From: Catellatospora vulcania
GTDB lineage: Bacteria > Actinomycetota > Actinomycetes > Mycobacteriales > Micromonosporaceae
DNA length: 64,000 nt
Assembly (NCBI RefSeq): GCF_009720385.1
Contig: NZ_WARX01000007.1
Coordinates: 372,001-436,000 of the forward strand
Reading direction: 5' to 3'
In this document: piece by piece, positions 34,060 to 42,200 of the stretch
How the letters are laid out: every line of letters begins with the position of its first letter
How positions within the stretch are numbered: position 1 is the first letter of the stretch
Position numbers and translations under genes: made by a program
The notes under the pieces: generated by a model
What the model was told of the DNA's origin: nothing
The model's input: only the letters and a program-made list of their open reading frames with translations
Databases searched by the model: none

Positions 34060-34659
34060 TCAGCCTGCTTTGCGTGCGGCGGCGATGAACTCCCTGATCA
34101 GGGTTTCGCTTTTGACGCCGCGGGCGGATTCGACGCCGCTGGACACGTCCACGCCGCCCGCCCCGGACTGCCGGATGGCGTCGGCGACCGTGTCGGGAGT
34201 CAGGCCGCCCGCGAGGATCCAGCCGTCACCGGGTGCGCGTTCGCGTACCAGGGTGTAGTCCCACGCGCCGCCGGAGCCCGGCTCGGTCGCGTCGACCAGC
34301 AGCAGGTCTTCGCCGTATGCGCCGACGTGCAGATCCGGCGCTTGGTAGCTGACCGCCCGGATGAGGGTCAGGCCGAGGTCGGCGACCGCGGCGAAGTCGG
34401 CGCGGGAGTAGTCGCCGTGCAGTTGCAGGGCGCGCAGGCCGGTGTCGCGGACCAGGTCGCGCACGGTGGCGATGTCGGTGCCGGCGACGACGGCGACGGT
34501 CAGCACGTGCGGCGGGACCGTGGCGGCCAGTCGGCGCGCGGTGTCGGGGGCGACCTGGCGCGGGCTGCGGGTCAGCAGGAAACCGATCGCGTCGGCTCCT
34601 GCGTCGACGGCGGTGGCGACGGTCTCGGCGGTGGACAGGCCGCAGATCTTCACGAACAC
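34060..34659 (-). CDS. trpF: phosphoribosylanthranilate isomerase
   Basis: A 199-residue TIM barrel with the full TrpF signature: VKICGLST at the N terminus (general base Cys7 region), LQLHGDY, LLVDATEPGSGG with the catalytic Asp, and WILAGGLTPDTVADAI with the phosphate-binding loop, ending in VDVSSGVE. It converts N-(5-phosphoribosyl)anthranilate to CdRP in tryptophan synthesis. The GTG start follows GGAGG by five bases. It is detached from other trp genes and follows an alpha/beta hydrolase by 12 bases. In actinobacteria without trpF, PriA does this job, so a stand-alone copy is notable. Confidence 0.9.
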   Translation of the reverse strand: MFVKICGLSTAETVATAVDAGADAIGFLLTRSPRQVAPDTARRLAATVPPHVLTVAVVAGTDIATVRDLVRDTGLRALQLHGDYSRADFAAVADLGLTLIRAVSYQAPDLHVGAYGEDLLLVDATEPGSGGAWDYTLVRERAPGDGWILAGGLTPDTVADAIRQSGAGGVDVSSGVESARGVKSETLIREFIAAARKAG

Positions 34660-34671
34660 GGGTGCCTCCGC

Positions 34672-35502
34672 TCAGTCCTGCTCGGTGATGCGGGCCAGGA
34701 TCTCGCGGGCGGTGTCGTCGGGGGCCTCGTCGGGGATCCAGTGGCTGACCCCGGGAAGGGTGACGAACCGGTAGTCGCCGGTGACGTAGGCGGCGCAGCT
34801 GTCGGCCGCTTTCGGGCCGATGGCCCAGTCGCCGTCGCTCCACAGGAACGTGGTCGGCACCTCGACCCGGCCCGCCGGGGTGAAGCCCGCGCCGAGGGTC
34901 AGCGCCCGGTACCAGTTCAGGCCACCGGTGAGGCGGGCACGGTCCAGCATCGGGCTGACGAAGCGCTCGACCCGCTCGGCGGGCACCCCGGTGAAGATCT
35001 CCCGCAGCCGTCGGCCGTCGTCTTCGAGCAGCAGGTCCTCGGCCTTGCCCTCCTGCTGGAAGAGTCCGATGTAGGCGGATCGCTGCTGCTGGTCGGGGTC
35101 GGTGGCGATGGTCCTGGCGAAGGCCGTCGGGTGCGGCACGGAGATCGCGGTGAGGGTCCGTACCCGGTCGGCGTGCCCGGCGGCCAGATGCCAGGCGACC
35201 ACTGCTCCCCAGTCGTGGCCGACCACGTGCGCGCGGTCCACGCCGAGCGCGTCGAGCACCGCGAGCGCGTCGGCGACGCATTCGCCCATGGCGTAGTCGG
35301 CGACGGCGGTAGGGCGCGCGCCGGGGGAGTAGCCGCGCTGGTCGAAGGCGTAGGTGCGCACGCCGGCGTCGTGCAGGCGGGCGGCGACCAGCTCCCACTC
35401 CCCGGCGTGCTGCGGGAAGCCGTGCAGCAGCAGCGCCACCGGCCCGTCCTCCGGGCCGCCGGCGTGAAGGTCGAACACCAGGCCCCGTGCCGAGATCTGC
35501 AT
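34672..35502 (-). CDS. alpha/beta hydrolase, epoxide-hydrolase or haloalkane-type
   Basis: A 276-residue soluble hydrolase. The oxyanion-hole motif is HGFPQHAGEWE, the nucleophile elbow GHDWGAV carries Asp instead of Ser, a feature of epoxide hydrolases and haloalkane dehalogenases, the acid Asp is in LWSDGDWAIG, and the catalytic His is in LPGVSHWI. Cap-domain helices lie between about 140 and 200. It probably opens an epoxide or ester of a small molecule. It leads a probable operon with trpF. Confidence 0.85.
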   Translation of the reverse strand: MQISARGLVFDLHAGGPEDGPVALLLHGFPQHAGEWELVAARLHDAGVRTYAFDQRGYSPGARPTAVADYAMGECVADALAVLDALGVDRAHVVGHDWGAVVAWHLAAGHADRVRTLTAISVPHPTAFARTIATDPDQQQRSAYIGLFQQEGKAEDLLLEDDGRRLREIFTGVPAERVERFVSPMLDRARLTGGLNWYRALTLGAGFTPAGRVEVPTTFLWSDGDWAIGPKAADSCAAYVTGDYRFVTLPGVSHWIPDEAPDDTAREILARITEQD

Positions 35503-35581
35503 AACGGCCAGCCTAGTACGGGATGCGGTCGGCGGATCATGTGGCGGCGGGGCGCGGTGTTCCGGCTTCTTTCATACGGGG

Positions 35582-35599
35582 TTCACACCTGCGGGTGAA
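35582..35599. promoter_or_regulatory. possible operator, TTCAC-N8-GTGAA
   Basis: The perfect inverted repeat TTCACACCTGCGGGTGAA lies in the 173-base divergent region between the hydrolase and the small membrane-protein gene. The half-site resembles common HTH-regulator boxes; no regulator is encoded next to it. Confidence 0.25.
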
Positions 35600-35675
35600 G
35601 ATCATGGGAGGGATCGGCCGAAATGATTCGGCACACTGTTATCAGGGCAGAAGGTAGGCAGGTGGAGGTGACCTG

Positions 35676-36098
35676 ATGTCCAAGACACACCGCCCGTCGT
35701 CGCAGGATCCGGGAAGCACGGCAGCAGAGCAGCTGACGAGCCTGTCCCGCACCGAGTTCGTCCTCGCCAGGACGTGGCTGCACGGCGCGTCGCGGGACGC
35801 GGGTGCGGCGCAGGGGCGGCTGAGCACCGCCGGGCTGGTCTTCATCTGGGTGCTGCCCGCGCTGGTGGTGGCGGGTGTGCTCGGGCTGGCCGAGGTCATG
35901 CCGCTGTGGGCGGCCGTGTTGTGCGTGGCCTCGGGGCTGGTGCTGCTCGGGGTCGGGCTGGGCCTGGCGGGCCGGTCGCGCAGCCGGGTCGCGAACCCGC
36001 CGGTCGGGCAGCAGGCGTGGCGTCCGCTGCGTGCGGACGCCGAGGGGCTCGACAAGTCGCGTCCCGCGTCCACGGGCCTGGAACGCCGGGGCGGGTGA
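35676..36098 (+). CDS. small two-span membrane protein
   Basis: A 140-residue protein. A polar N-terminal half (SRTEFVLARTWLHGASRD) is followed by two hydrophobic spans (AGLVFIWVLPALVVAGVLGL and LWAAVLCVASGLVLLGVGL) and a basic tail. The family is not recognised. The ATG lies after GGAGGTGACCTG, a near-ideal ribosome site. It ends six bases before the convergent modB stop. Confidence 0.65.
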   Translation: MSKTHRPSSQDPGSTAAEQLTSLSRTEFVLARTWLHGASRDAGAAQGRLSTAGLVFIWVLPALVVAGVLGLAEVMPLWAAVLCVASGLVLLGVGLGLAGRSRSRVANPPVGQQAWRPLRADAEGLDKSRPASTGLERRGG

Positions 36099-36104
36099 GC
36101 CGGG

Positions 36105-36944
36105 TCAGGGGCTGCTGATCCAGCGGTCGCGCAGGCTGACCAGGATGGTCACCGAGACGACGAGCAGGATCAGGCTGAGCACGATCGCCGCTTCGAGGTC
36201 GGTCTCCAGGGCCAGGTACACGGCCAGGGGCATGGTCTGCGTACGCCCCGGGAAGTTGCCCGCGAAGGTGATGGTCGCGCCGAACTCGCCCAGCGCCCGT
36301 GCCCAGCAGAGCACCGCGCCCGCGGCGATGCCGGGTGCGACCAGCGGCAGGGTGACCCGGCGGAAGGTGGTCCAGCGGCCGGCGCCCAGCGTCGCGGCGG
36401 CCTCCTCGTAGCGGGTGTCGGCGCCGCGTAGCGCGCCTTCGACCGCGATGACCAGGAACGGCATCGCGACGAACGCTTCGGCGACGACGACGCCGGCGGT
36501 GGTGAACGGGAGCGTGAACCCGAAGGTCTCGTCGAGCCAGGATCCGATCAGGCCGCGGCGGCCGAACAGCAGCAGCAGGGCCACGCCGCCGACGACGGGT
36601 GGCAGCACCAGCGGGACGGTGATCAGGGCACGGGCCAGCCGCCGTCCGGGGAACTCGACCCGGGCGAGCAGCCAGGCCAGGGGCACGCCGAGCAGGATGC
36701 AGAAGATCGTGGCGACGGAGGCGGTCAGCAGCGACAGCCGTAGCGCTTCGAGGATCGCGGGCTCGGCCAGGTGCTGCGGCAGCTCCCGCCACGGGGTGCG
36801 CAGCAGCAGCGCGAGCAGGGGCAGGACCAGGAACGCCAGGCCGAGCCCGGCGGGCACGATCAGGAAGACCGGGATGCGCCGCTGGCCGCGCCGGCGCGGC
36901 GGGGTCGCCGCCGCGCCGGGGTGGTGGATCTCGTCGACGGCCAT
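36105..36944 (-). CDS. modB: molybdate ABC transporter permease
   Basis: A 279-residue inner-membrane permease with about six spans. The EAA-loop motif is EEAAATLGAGRWTTFRRVTL, and LLPPVVGGVALL, GEFGATITFAGN are typical of ModB/CysT-like molybdate or tungstate channels. It starts nine bases after the modA stop, so the two form an operon. No modC ATPase is encoded next to it; the next gene is convergent, so the ATPase must be elsewhere or shared. Confidence 0.9.
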   Translation of the reverse strand: MAVDEIHHPGAAATPPRRRGQRRIPVFLIVPAGLGLAFLVLPLLALLLRTPWRELPQHLAEPAILEALRLSLLTASVATIFCILLGVPLAWLLARVEFPGRRLARALITVPLVLPPVVGGVALLLLFGRRGLIGSWLDETFGFTLPFTTAGVVVAEAFVAMPFLVIAVEGALRGADTRYEEAAATLGAGRWTTFRRVTLPLVAPGIAAGAVLCWARALGEFGATITFAGNFPGRTQTMPLAVYLALETDLEAAIVLSLILLVVSVTILVSLRDRWISSP

Positions 36945-36953
36945 GGGCTCAGA

Positions 36954-37742
36954 TTACGGAGCCTGGAACCCGGCCGCGGTCAGCACGGCCTTCGCGGGTG
37001 CGGACTGCAGGTAGGCCAGGAACGCCTCGGCGCCGGTCTTGTTCGGGGCGTCCTTGAGGGCGACGACGGGGTAGTCGTTGATCGCGCCGGCGGACTCGGG
37101 GAATTCGACGCCGTCCACATCGGCGGCCGCGGCCTTGGCGTCGGTGCGGTACACCAGTGCCGCGTCGACCTCGCCGAGCTTCACCTTGGACAGCGCCGCC
37201 TTGACGTCCTGTTCGAAGGTGACCGGGGTGAGCTTGACCCCGGCGCTGTCGAGGGCCTTCTTCGCGGCCGCGCCGCAGGGGACCTGCTCGGCGCACAGGG
37301 CCACCTTCAGGTCGGGCTTGCTCAGGTTCTCCAGTGTGGTGATGCCCTTCGGGTTGCCCTTGGGCACGGCGATGACGAGCTGGTTCTTGACGAACACGAC
37401 CGGGACGCCGGTGGCGTCGCCGGCGTCGACGACGGTCTTCATGGTCGCGGGGCTGGCGGCGGCGAACACGTCGGCGGGCGCGCCCTGGGTGATCTGGGTG
37501 GCCAGCGCGGAGCTGCCGGCGAAGTTGAACGTGACCTTCGTGCCGGGGTGCGCGGCCTCGAAGTCCTTGCCGATCTTCGTGAACGCCTCGGTGAGCGACG
37601 CCGCGGCGAACACGGTCACGTCGCCGGAGACGCCGCCGCCGGCCGCCGGGGCCGGGGTCTGTCCGCTGCCGCATGCGGTGGCCGCCATGGCCGCGGCCAG
37701 CGCAAGCCCGGCCAGCGCAGTCCGGATGCCTCTGCTGCCCAT
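36954..37742 (-). CDS. modA: molybdate-binding lipoprotein
   Basis: A 262-residue substrate-binding protein. The signal peptide ends in a lipobox ATAC around residue 24. The mature domain has VFAAASLTEAFTKIGKDFE, FNFAGSSALATQI, GAPADVFAAAS and YRTDAKAAAA, the oxyanion-binding residues of ModA-type proteins (molybdate or tungstate). The ATG at 37742 follows GGGGAGGAAG closely; the longer frame from 37889 has no signal peptide. It leads the modAB operon. The 233-base region upstream has no recognisable ModE box. Confidence 0.9.
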   Translation of the reverse strand: MGSRGIRTALAGLALAAAMAATACGSGQTPAPAAGGGVSGDVTVFAAASLTEAFTKIGKDFEAAHPGTKVTFNFAGSSALATQITQGAPADVFAAASPATMKTVVDAGDATGVPVVFVKNQLVIAVPKGNPKGITTLENLSKPDLKVALCAEQVPCGAAAKKALDSAGVKLTPVTFEQDVKAALSKVKLGEVDAALVYRTDAKAAAADVDGVEFPESAGAINDYPVVALKDAPNKTGAEAFLAYLQSAPAKAVLTAAGFQAP

Positions 37743-37975
37743 TCGCTTCCTCCCCTGGATGCGCGGCCCGTCCGACGCGCGCCGCGGGATCCAGACTACT
37801 GCTCGCATCCGCGAGGGCTTTACTTGGTTATGGCTCTCTGTTGCGTGAAGAGCGGCGAGATCGGCTTCGCATCTGCATGATGAGGTCATGGGTCAGGTGT
37901 CGGCGCCGTTGCCGGCCCCCGGTGGCGGGTGCTGCCCCCGGGCGTGCGCCGGCACGTGAACCCGCGGCCGCCGCG

Positions 37976-39244
37976 TCAGGGCAGGGTGTTCCGGACGGCC
38001 ACCCCGTCCTTCATGATCACCCGGAGGTGGGCGGGGTCGGCGAGCACGTCCAGGTCGGTCAGCGGGTCGCCGTCGACGAGCAGCAGGTCCGCGTACGCCC
38101 CCGGCTGCACCACGCCCAGCGGAGCGGGATAGGGGTCACGTGGCCCGGACAGCGCCAGCAGCGCCGCGTTGTCCGACGTCGCCATGCGCAGCACCTCGGC
38201 GGGGGCGAACCAGCGGCCGAGTTTGGCCAGTTGTGCGCCCTGGCGGGTGGCCAGCCGGGCGTCGAACAGGGTGTCGGTGCCCCAGGCCAGCCGCACCCCG
38301 TGCTTGCGGGCCAGCCGGTACGCGGTCTCGGTGCCGTCGGTCACTGCGAGCTGTTTGACCCGACCGCCCGGGTCGGTGATCGGGACGGCGTCGGCGTCGT
38401 CGAGGAACGGCTGCATCGACCACCACACACCCCGCTCGGCCATCAGCGCGGCGGTCTCGTCGTCGAGCAGGTGCCCGTGCTCGACGCAGCGCACCCCGGC
38501 CCGGACCGCCTGCTGCACCGACGCGGGGGTGTAGGCGTGCACCATCACGTACGTGCCCCAGTGCCCGGCCGCCTCCACCGCGGCCGCCAGCTCCGCGAAC
38601 GTGTACTGGGTGACGTCGATCGGGTCGTACGGCGACGCGACGCCCCCGCCGGCCATCACCTTGATCTGGCTCGCGCCGCGCATCAGCTGCTCGCGGGTCG
38701 CCCGCAGCACCGCGTCGACGCCGTCGGCGATGGCCGCGGTGCCGGTGCGCTCCACCATGGTCAGCGGCGCGCCGGGCTCGCGCGGCACGTCCAGCAGCGA
38801 CCGGAAGTCGCCGTGCCCGGCGGTCTGGCTGATGAACGCGCCGCTGGGGTAGATCCGCGGACCGGCGATGATCCCTTCGTCGATGGCCCGTTTGAGGGCG
38901 AACACCGGACCGCCCGCGTCGCGCACCGTCGTGAACCCGCGCAGCAGCGTCCGTTCCGCCTCCCGGCCGGCGACCAGCTGCAGGTAGCCCGGGTCGGCGG
39001 TGGCCAGCACCGGCAGCGGCACGGCGGCCATCATGGCGTGCCAGTGCGCGTCGATCAGCCCCGGCATCAGGACCCGGCCGCCGCCGTCGACGACCGTCGC
39101 GCCGGGCTCGGCCGGTCCGCCGACGCCGGTGATGAGGCCGCCGGAGACGGTGACCGTGGTGGGTGGGGACAGCGCCGGGTTCACCCCGTCGAAAACCCGC
39201 ACGGCGCGGAACTCGGTCACGTCGGTGGCCTGATCAGGTGCCAT
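37976..39244 (-). CDS. metal-dependent amidohydrolase, prolidase/imidazolonepropionase-like
   Basis: About 422 residues from the ATG at 39244. The composite-domain strand FRAVRVFDGVNPA leads to the metal motif LIDAHWHAM, a carboxylated Lys in SQIKVMAGGGV, His ligands in MVHAYT and VEHGHLLD, and Asp in LAWGTDTLF, all in the order of binuclear-zinc amidohydrolases (Sgx9260/Xaa-Pro-type). The likely reaction is hydrolysis of a dipeptide-like or cyclic amide bond. No signal peptide. It is divergent from the DUF4259 gene. Its stop lies 233 bases from modA, so it has its own promoter or reads alone. Confidence 0.8.
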   Translation of the reverse strand: MAPDQATDVTEFRAVRVFDGVNPALSPPTTVTVSGGLITGVGGPAEPGATVVDGGGRVLMPGLIDAHWHAMMAAVPLPVLATADPGYLQLVAGREAERTLLRGFTTVRDAGGPVFALKRAIDEGIIAGPRIYPSGAFISQTAGHGDFRSLLDVPREPGAPLTMVERTGTAAIADGVDAVLRATREQLMRGASQIKVMAGGGVASPYDPIDVTQYTFAELAAAVEAAGHWGTYVMVHAYTPASVQQAVRAGVRCVEHGHLLDDETAALMAERGVWWSMQPFLDDADAVPITDPGGRVKQLAVTDGTETAYRLARKHGVRLAWGTDTLFDARLATRQGAQLAKLGRWFAPAEVLRMATSDNAALLALSGPRDPYPAPLGVVQPGAYADLLLVDGDPLTDLDVLADPAHLRVIMKDGVAVRNTLP

Positions 39245-39354
39245 CTGTCGAGTGTCGCGGCCGCAGCCGGGACCGCGTGGCGGAACGGGCCGGATCCGCG
39301 GACTTGTCGCATGCGGCCGGTACGGTCCCGCTGCGCCCTGCGGAGGAGGCACTG

Positions 39355-39774
39355 GTGGGCACATGGGACTCGGGTCCGTTCGACAACGACGCCGCCGCCG
39401 ACTGGTGCGGCGATCTGAACGACGCCGATCCGGGCGACCGGCTCGGGATGATCCGGCAGACGCTGGCCGCCGTGGCCGACCACGCGGGCTACCTCGACGA
39501 CCGGATGGGGGTGCGGGCCGTCGCGGCCGCGGCGGTCATCGTGTCGCAGCGGGCCCCAGCGGAGCCGCTGAACTCACCGTACGCCCCGGACTTCCTGCTC
39601 GAAGGCGGGTCGCTGGTGGTCCCCGACGACGTGGCGGCGCTCGCGGTGCGGGCCCTGGACCGGGTCGTCGGTGACGACTCCGAGTGGCGTGAGCTGTGGG
39701 AGGACACCGGCGAGCCGGCGGACGCGCTGGCGGCTGTCGGCGACCTGCGGATGGCGCTGTGCACCGTGCCGTAG
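39355..39774 (+). CDS. DUF4259 domain protein
   Basis: A 139-residue protein from a GTG at 39355 with GGAGGAGG upstream. The opening GTWDSGPFDNDAAADWCGDL is the signature of DUF4259, a small helical family of unknown function frequent in actinobacteria and in polymorphic-toxin immunity neighbourhoods. No toxin lies beside it here. It ends 22 bases before the phosphotransferase gene, so the two are probably cotranscribed. Confidence 0.78.
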   Translation: MGTWDSGPFDNDAAADWCGDLNDADPGDRLGMIRQTLAAVADHAGYLDDRMGVRAVAAAAVIVSQRAPAEPLNSPYAPDFLLEGGSLVVPDDVAALAVRALDRVVGDDSEWRELWEDTGEPADALAAVGDLRMALCTVP

Positions 39775-39796
39775 CGGTGTCTCGGTAGGGTGAGCA

Positions 39797-40690
39797 ATGC
39801 CCGGTGGACACTCCATAGCCGACGTCCACGGCGTCGTCGCAGCTCACCTGCCCGGTTACCGGATCGGGTCGGTGGTCGAGCTCGGCGCGGGACTGGACAA
39901 TGTGGCGTACGAGGTCGACGGCGCGCTCGTGGTGCGTTTCAGCCGGGAGCCCGATCCGCGGCGACGGGCCGCGCTGGTCGAGCACGAGGCCCGGCTGCTG
40001 ACCGCGGTCGCCGGGGTCTGCCCGCTGCCCGTGCCCGAACCGCTGTTCACGGCCACGGAGCTGGGCTGCCTGGCTTATGCCAAGCTGCCCGGCGTGCCGC
40101 TGTCGGAGCTGGCCCGGCCGGGGCGGTCGGCGCACGGCGTGTCGATCGCGGTGGAGTTGGGGGAGTTGCTCGCCGCGCTGCACGCGGGGCCGGCCGACCG
40201 GTGGGCCGGTCTGGTGGACACCGACGGTCAGCCGCCCGCGCAGTGGCTCGGCGAGGCCGGGGAGTTGTACCGGGCGGTCGTAGGGCACGTTCCGGTGGGG
40301 TGTCGCCGTGCGGTGGAGGCGTTCCTGGACGCGCCGCCGCCACCGGCGGGGCACGGTCTCGTGTTCTCGCACAACGACCTGGGCATCGAGCACGTGCTGG
40401 TCGACCCGGCCCGGTGGGCGGTGACCGGGGTCATCGACTGGAGCGACGCCGCGCTGGTGGATCCGGCGTACGACTTCGGGCTGCTCTACCGGGACCTCGG
40501 TCCCGCGGCGCTGCGGGCCGCCCTGGGCCGTTACCCGGCGGAGGACGCCGAGGTCGCGGCGCTCGCCGAGCGCGCTGTCTTCTACGCCCGGTGCAGTGTC
40601 TTCGAGGACCTGGCGTACGGCGTCGACACCGGGCGGACCGGCTACCTCGACCGGGCCGTCGGCGCGATGGCCTGGCTCTTCCCGGCCTGA
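39797..40690 (+). CDS. aminoglycoside/macrolide phosphotransferase-fold protein
   Basis: A 297-residue kinase-fold protein. The nucleotide-binding beta sheet starts with IGSVVELGAGLDNVAYEVDG and LVVRFSREPD, with the ATP-binding KxP-like lysine region poorly marked. The catalytic loop is FSHNDLGIEHVLVD, where the usual final Asn is His, and the metal-binding motif is GVIDWSDAALVDPAYDFG. Similar His-variant loops occur in macrolide and choline kinase-like members. Resistance to a drug or phosphorylation of a metabolite are both possible. It follows the DUF4259 gene. Confidence 0.75.
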   Translation: MPGGHSIADVHGVVAAHLPGYRIGSVVELGAGLDNVAYEVDGALVVRFSREPDPRRRAALVEHEARLLTAVAGVCPLPVPEPLFTATELGCLAYAKLPGVPLSELARPGRSAHGVSIAVELGELLAALHAGPADRWAGLVDTDGQPPAQWLGEAGELYRAVVGHVPVGCRRAVEAFLDAPPPPAGHGLVFSHNDLGIEHVLVDPARWAVTGVIDWSDAALVDPAYDFGLLYRDLGPAALRAALGRYPAEDAEVAALAERAVFYARCSVFEDLAYGVDTGRTGYLDRAVGAMAWLFPA

Positions 40691-40723
40691 CCCCGCGACC
40701 TGCGCATCCTGCCCGCGGGCGTT

Positions 40724-40772
40724 AAGAAGGGCACCTTCCTCCACGCATAGCGATGGGAAGGCGCCCTTCCTT
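40724..40772. terminator. interspersed palindrome, family A, convergent site
   Basis: AAGAAGGGCACCTTCC (40724-40739) pairs with GGAAGGCGCCCTTCCTT (40756-40772) around a 16-base loop with one mismatch. It separates the phosphotransferase and SGNH genes. Confidence 0.72.
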
Positions 40773-40783
40773 CGATCAGGGGG

Positions 40784-42037
40784 TTACTGGAAGGTGAGGG
40801 TGCCGTTGGGGTTGCGGATGCAGGCGATGGTGCGGTTGGCGGTGGTGGCCGCGGCCGCCAGGCACTGGCCGAGGACGGCGTGGCCGGCGGCGTTGGGGTG
40901 CCAGGACTCCTGGCAGGTCTGGAAGTAGGTCACGCAGGCGTTCGCGAACCGCTGGATGGCGATCTTGTCGTATCCGGACAGGCTCGTGATGTGCGTGCCG
41001 GACGGTCCGTCCATGATGCGGACCGGGGTGGCCAGGGCGCCGGTCGGGCTGTTGGCGTTCTCGCAGAGCCGGGCGCCGTCGAAGGCGCGCTGCACGTTGA
41101 GGTAGACCAGGTCCTGGCCGGGGAACTCGGCGGACAGGTTGGCGTGCGAATTGCGCACCACGTTGCCGAGGTTGGCCGAGAAGCGGTGGCCGGGGGCGAG
41201 GCTGGCGCGGTGGATCGGGCAACCCGCCGCGTAGCGCTCCGCGCCCAGGTCGCGGAACTTGTCCCGGTCGTCCTGGCGGCCGTCCTGCTCGATGAACGAG
41301 CTGTACACGTCGAACGGCAGCGGGTTGGTGTAGTCCTGGAACACGATGCGGTGCTGGCCGTCGGCGTCGATCTCGTTCAGGGTCGTGATCAGCTGGCGGA
41401 GCGCGTTGGTGGTCTCGGTGGTGGCCGCGGCGACCTCGGCGGCCGACGCCAGGTCGGCATCGGTGCACGGCTCCTGCGGCACCGGGCCGTTGATGTAGGC
41501 CCAGAACTCCCACCAGCCGGTCCACGCGTCGGCGATGAACCGGTTCGCGCACAGCGTGGCCACGTCGCCGAAGGTGAACGAGCTGTTGTTGGAGCCCAGC
41601 CCGACCAGCACCACGTCGATGTCGTGGGTCTGCGCGACCGCGCGCAGCTGGTTGAGCTGCGAGGCGACCAGGCGGCCGTTGGTGCGGGTGTTCGACGCGT
41701 TGGCGATGTCGTGCGGCTGGCCGCCCGAGCAGGCCAGGTTGAACCGGGCGGCGATGCCCGACAGCGCGGCCACATTCAGCGACGCGTTGGCCGAGCGGTG
41801 GCAGAAGTAGGCGTTGTTGTTCGCCGCCGACCAGCCCGGGAAGCCCTGGGAGGTCCCGTTGATGTCGGCGACGGCGGTGTACGCGCCGGCGCCCTCACCG
41901 CTGATGAAACTGTCACCGACCGCGACGGCGGCCGTGGGCAGGGCGGCCGTGGCGGGGGCGGCGGTGGCGACGGCGAAGGCGCCCCAGCCGAGGGCGACGG
42001 CGGCCGTGGCGGCCATCGCCTGGCGAAGTCGAAGCAC
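40784..42037 (-). CDS. exported SGNH/GDSL hydrolase
   Basis: About 417 residues from a GTG at 42037 with AGAGGAAG six bases upstream. The signal peptide ends near ATAALP (residue 33). The serine nucleophile is in VAVGDSFISGEG, Gly and Asn follow in GLGSNNSSF, and the Asp/His pair is in SWHPNAAGH, the four SGNH blocks. Many Cys residues suggest disulphides. Acyl-ester hydrolysis (lipase, esterase or deacetylase) outside the cell is expected. It is divergent from the HemC-like gene. Confidence 0.83.
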   Translation of the reverse strand: MLRLRQAMAATAAVALGWGAFAVATAAPATAALPTAAVAVGDSFISGEGAGAYTAVADINGTSQGFPGWSAANNNAYFCHRSANASLNVAALSGIAARFNLACSGGQPHDIANASNTRTNGRLVASQLNQLRAVAQTHDIDVVLVGLGSNNSSFTFGDVATLCANRFIADAWTGWWEFWAYINGPVPQEPCTDADLASAAEVAAATTETTNALRQLITTLNEIDADGQHRIVFQDYTNPLPFDVYSSFIEQDGRQDDRDKFRDLGAERYAAGCPIHRASLAPGHRFSANLGNVVRNSHANLSAEFPGQDLVYLNVQRAFDGARLCENANSPTGALATPVRIMDGPSGTHITSLSGYDKIAIQRFANACVTYFQTCQESWHPNAAGHAVLGQCLAAAATTANRTIACIRNPNGTLTFQ

Positions 42038-42200
42038 TGAAGCTTCCTCTCCGATATGGAATGTGAGAACGGTTCGCGAGATCGAATCACGCGCGGCGAA
42101 GTACGTCAATGCCGTCGTTCATGGTGAAGAAAAGCTTCCGCACGACACGCCTGGATCGCTTCACGGCCTGTTCATGTCGGCTGGCCGTAGGGTTCCTCAG

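Noticed and set aside
37743-37975. Possible Moco riboswitch or ModE site upstream of modA
   Set aside because: No conserved palindrome or paired structure could be recognised by eye.
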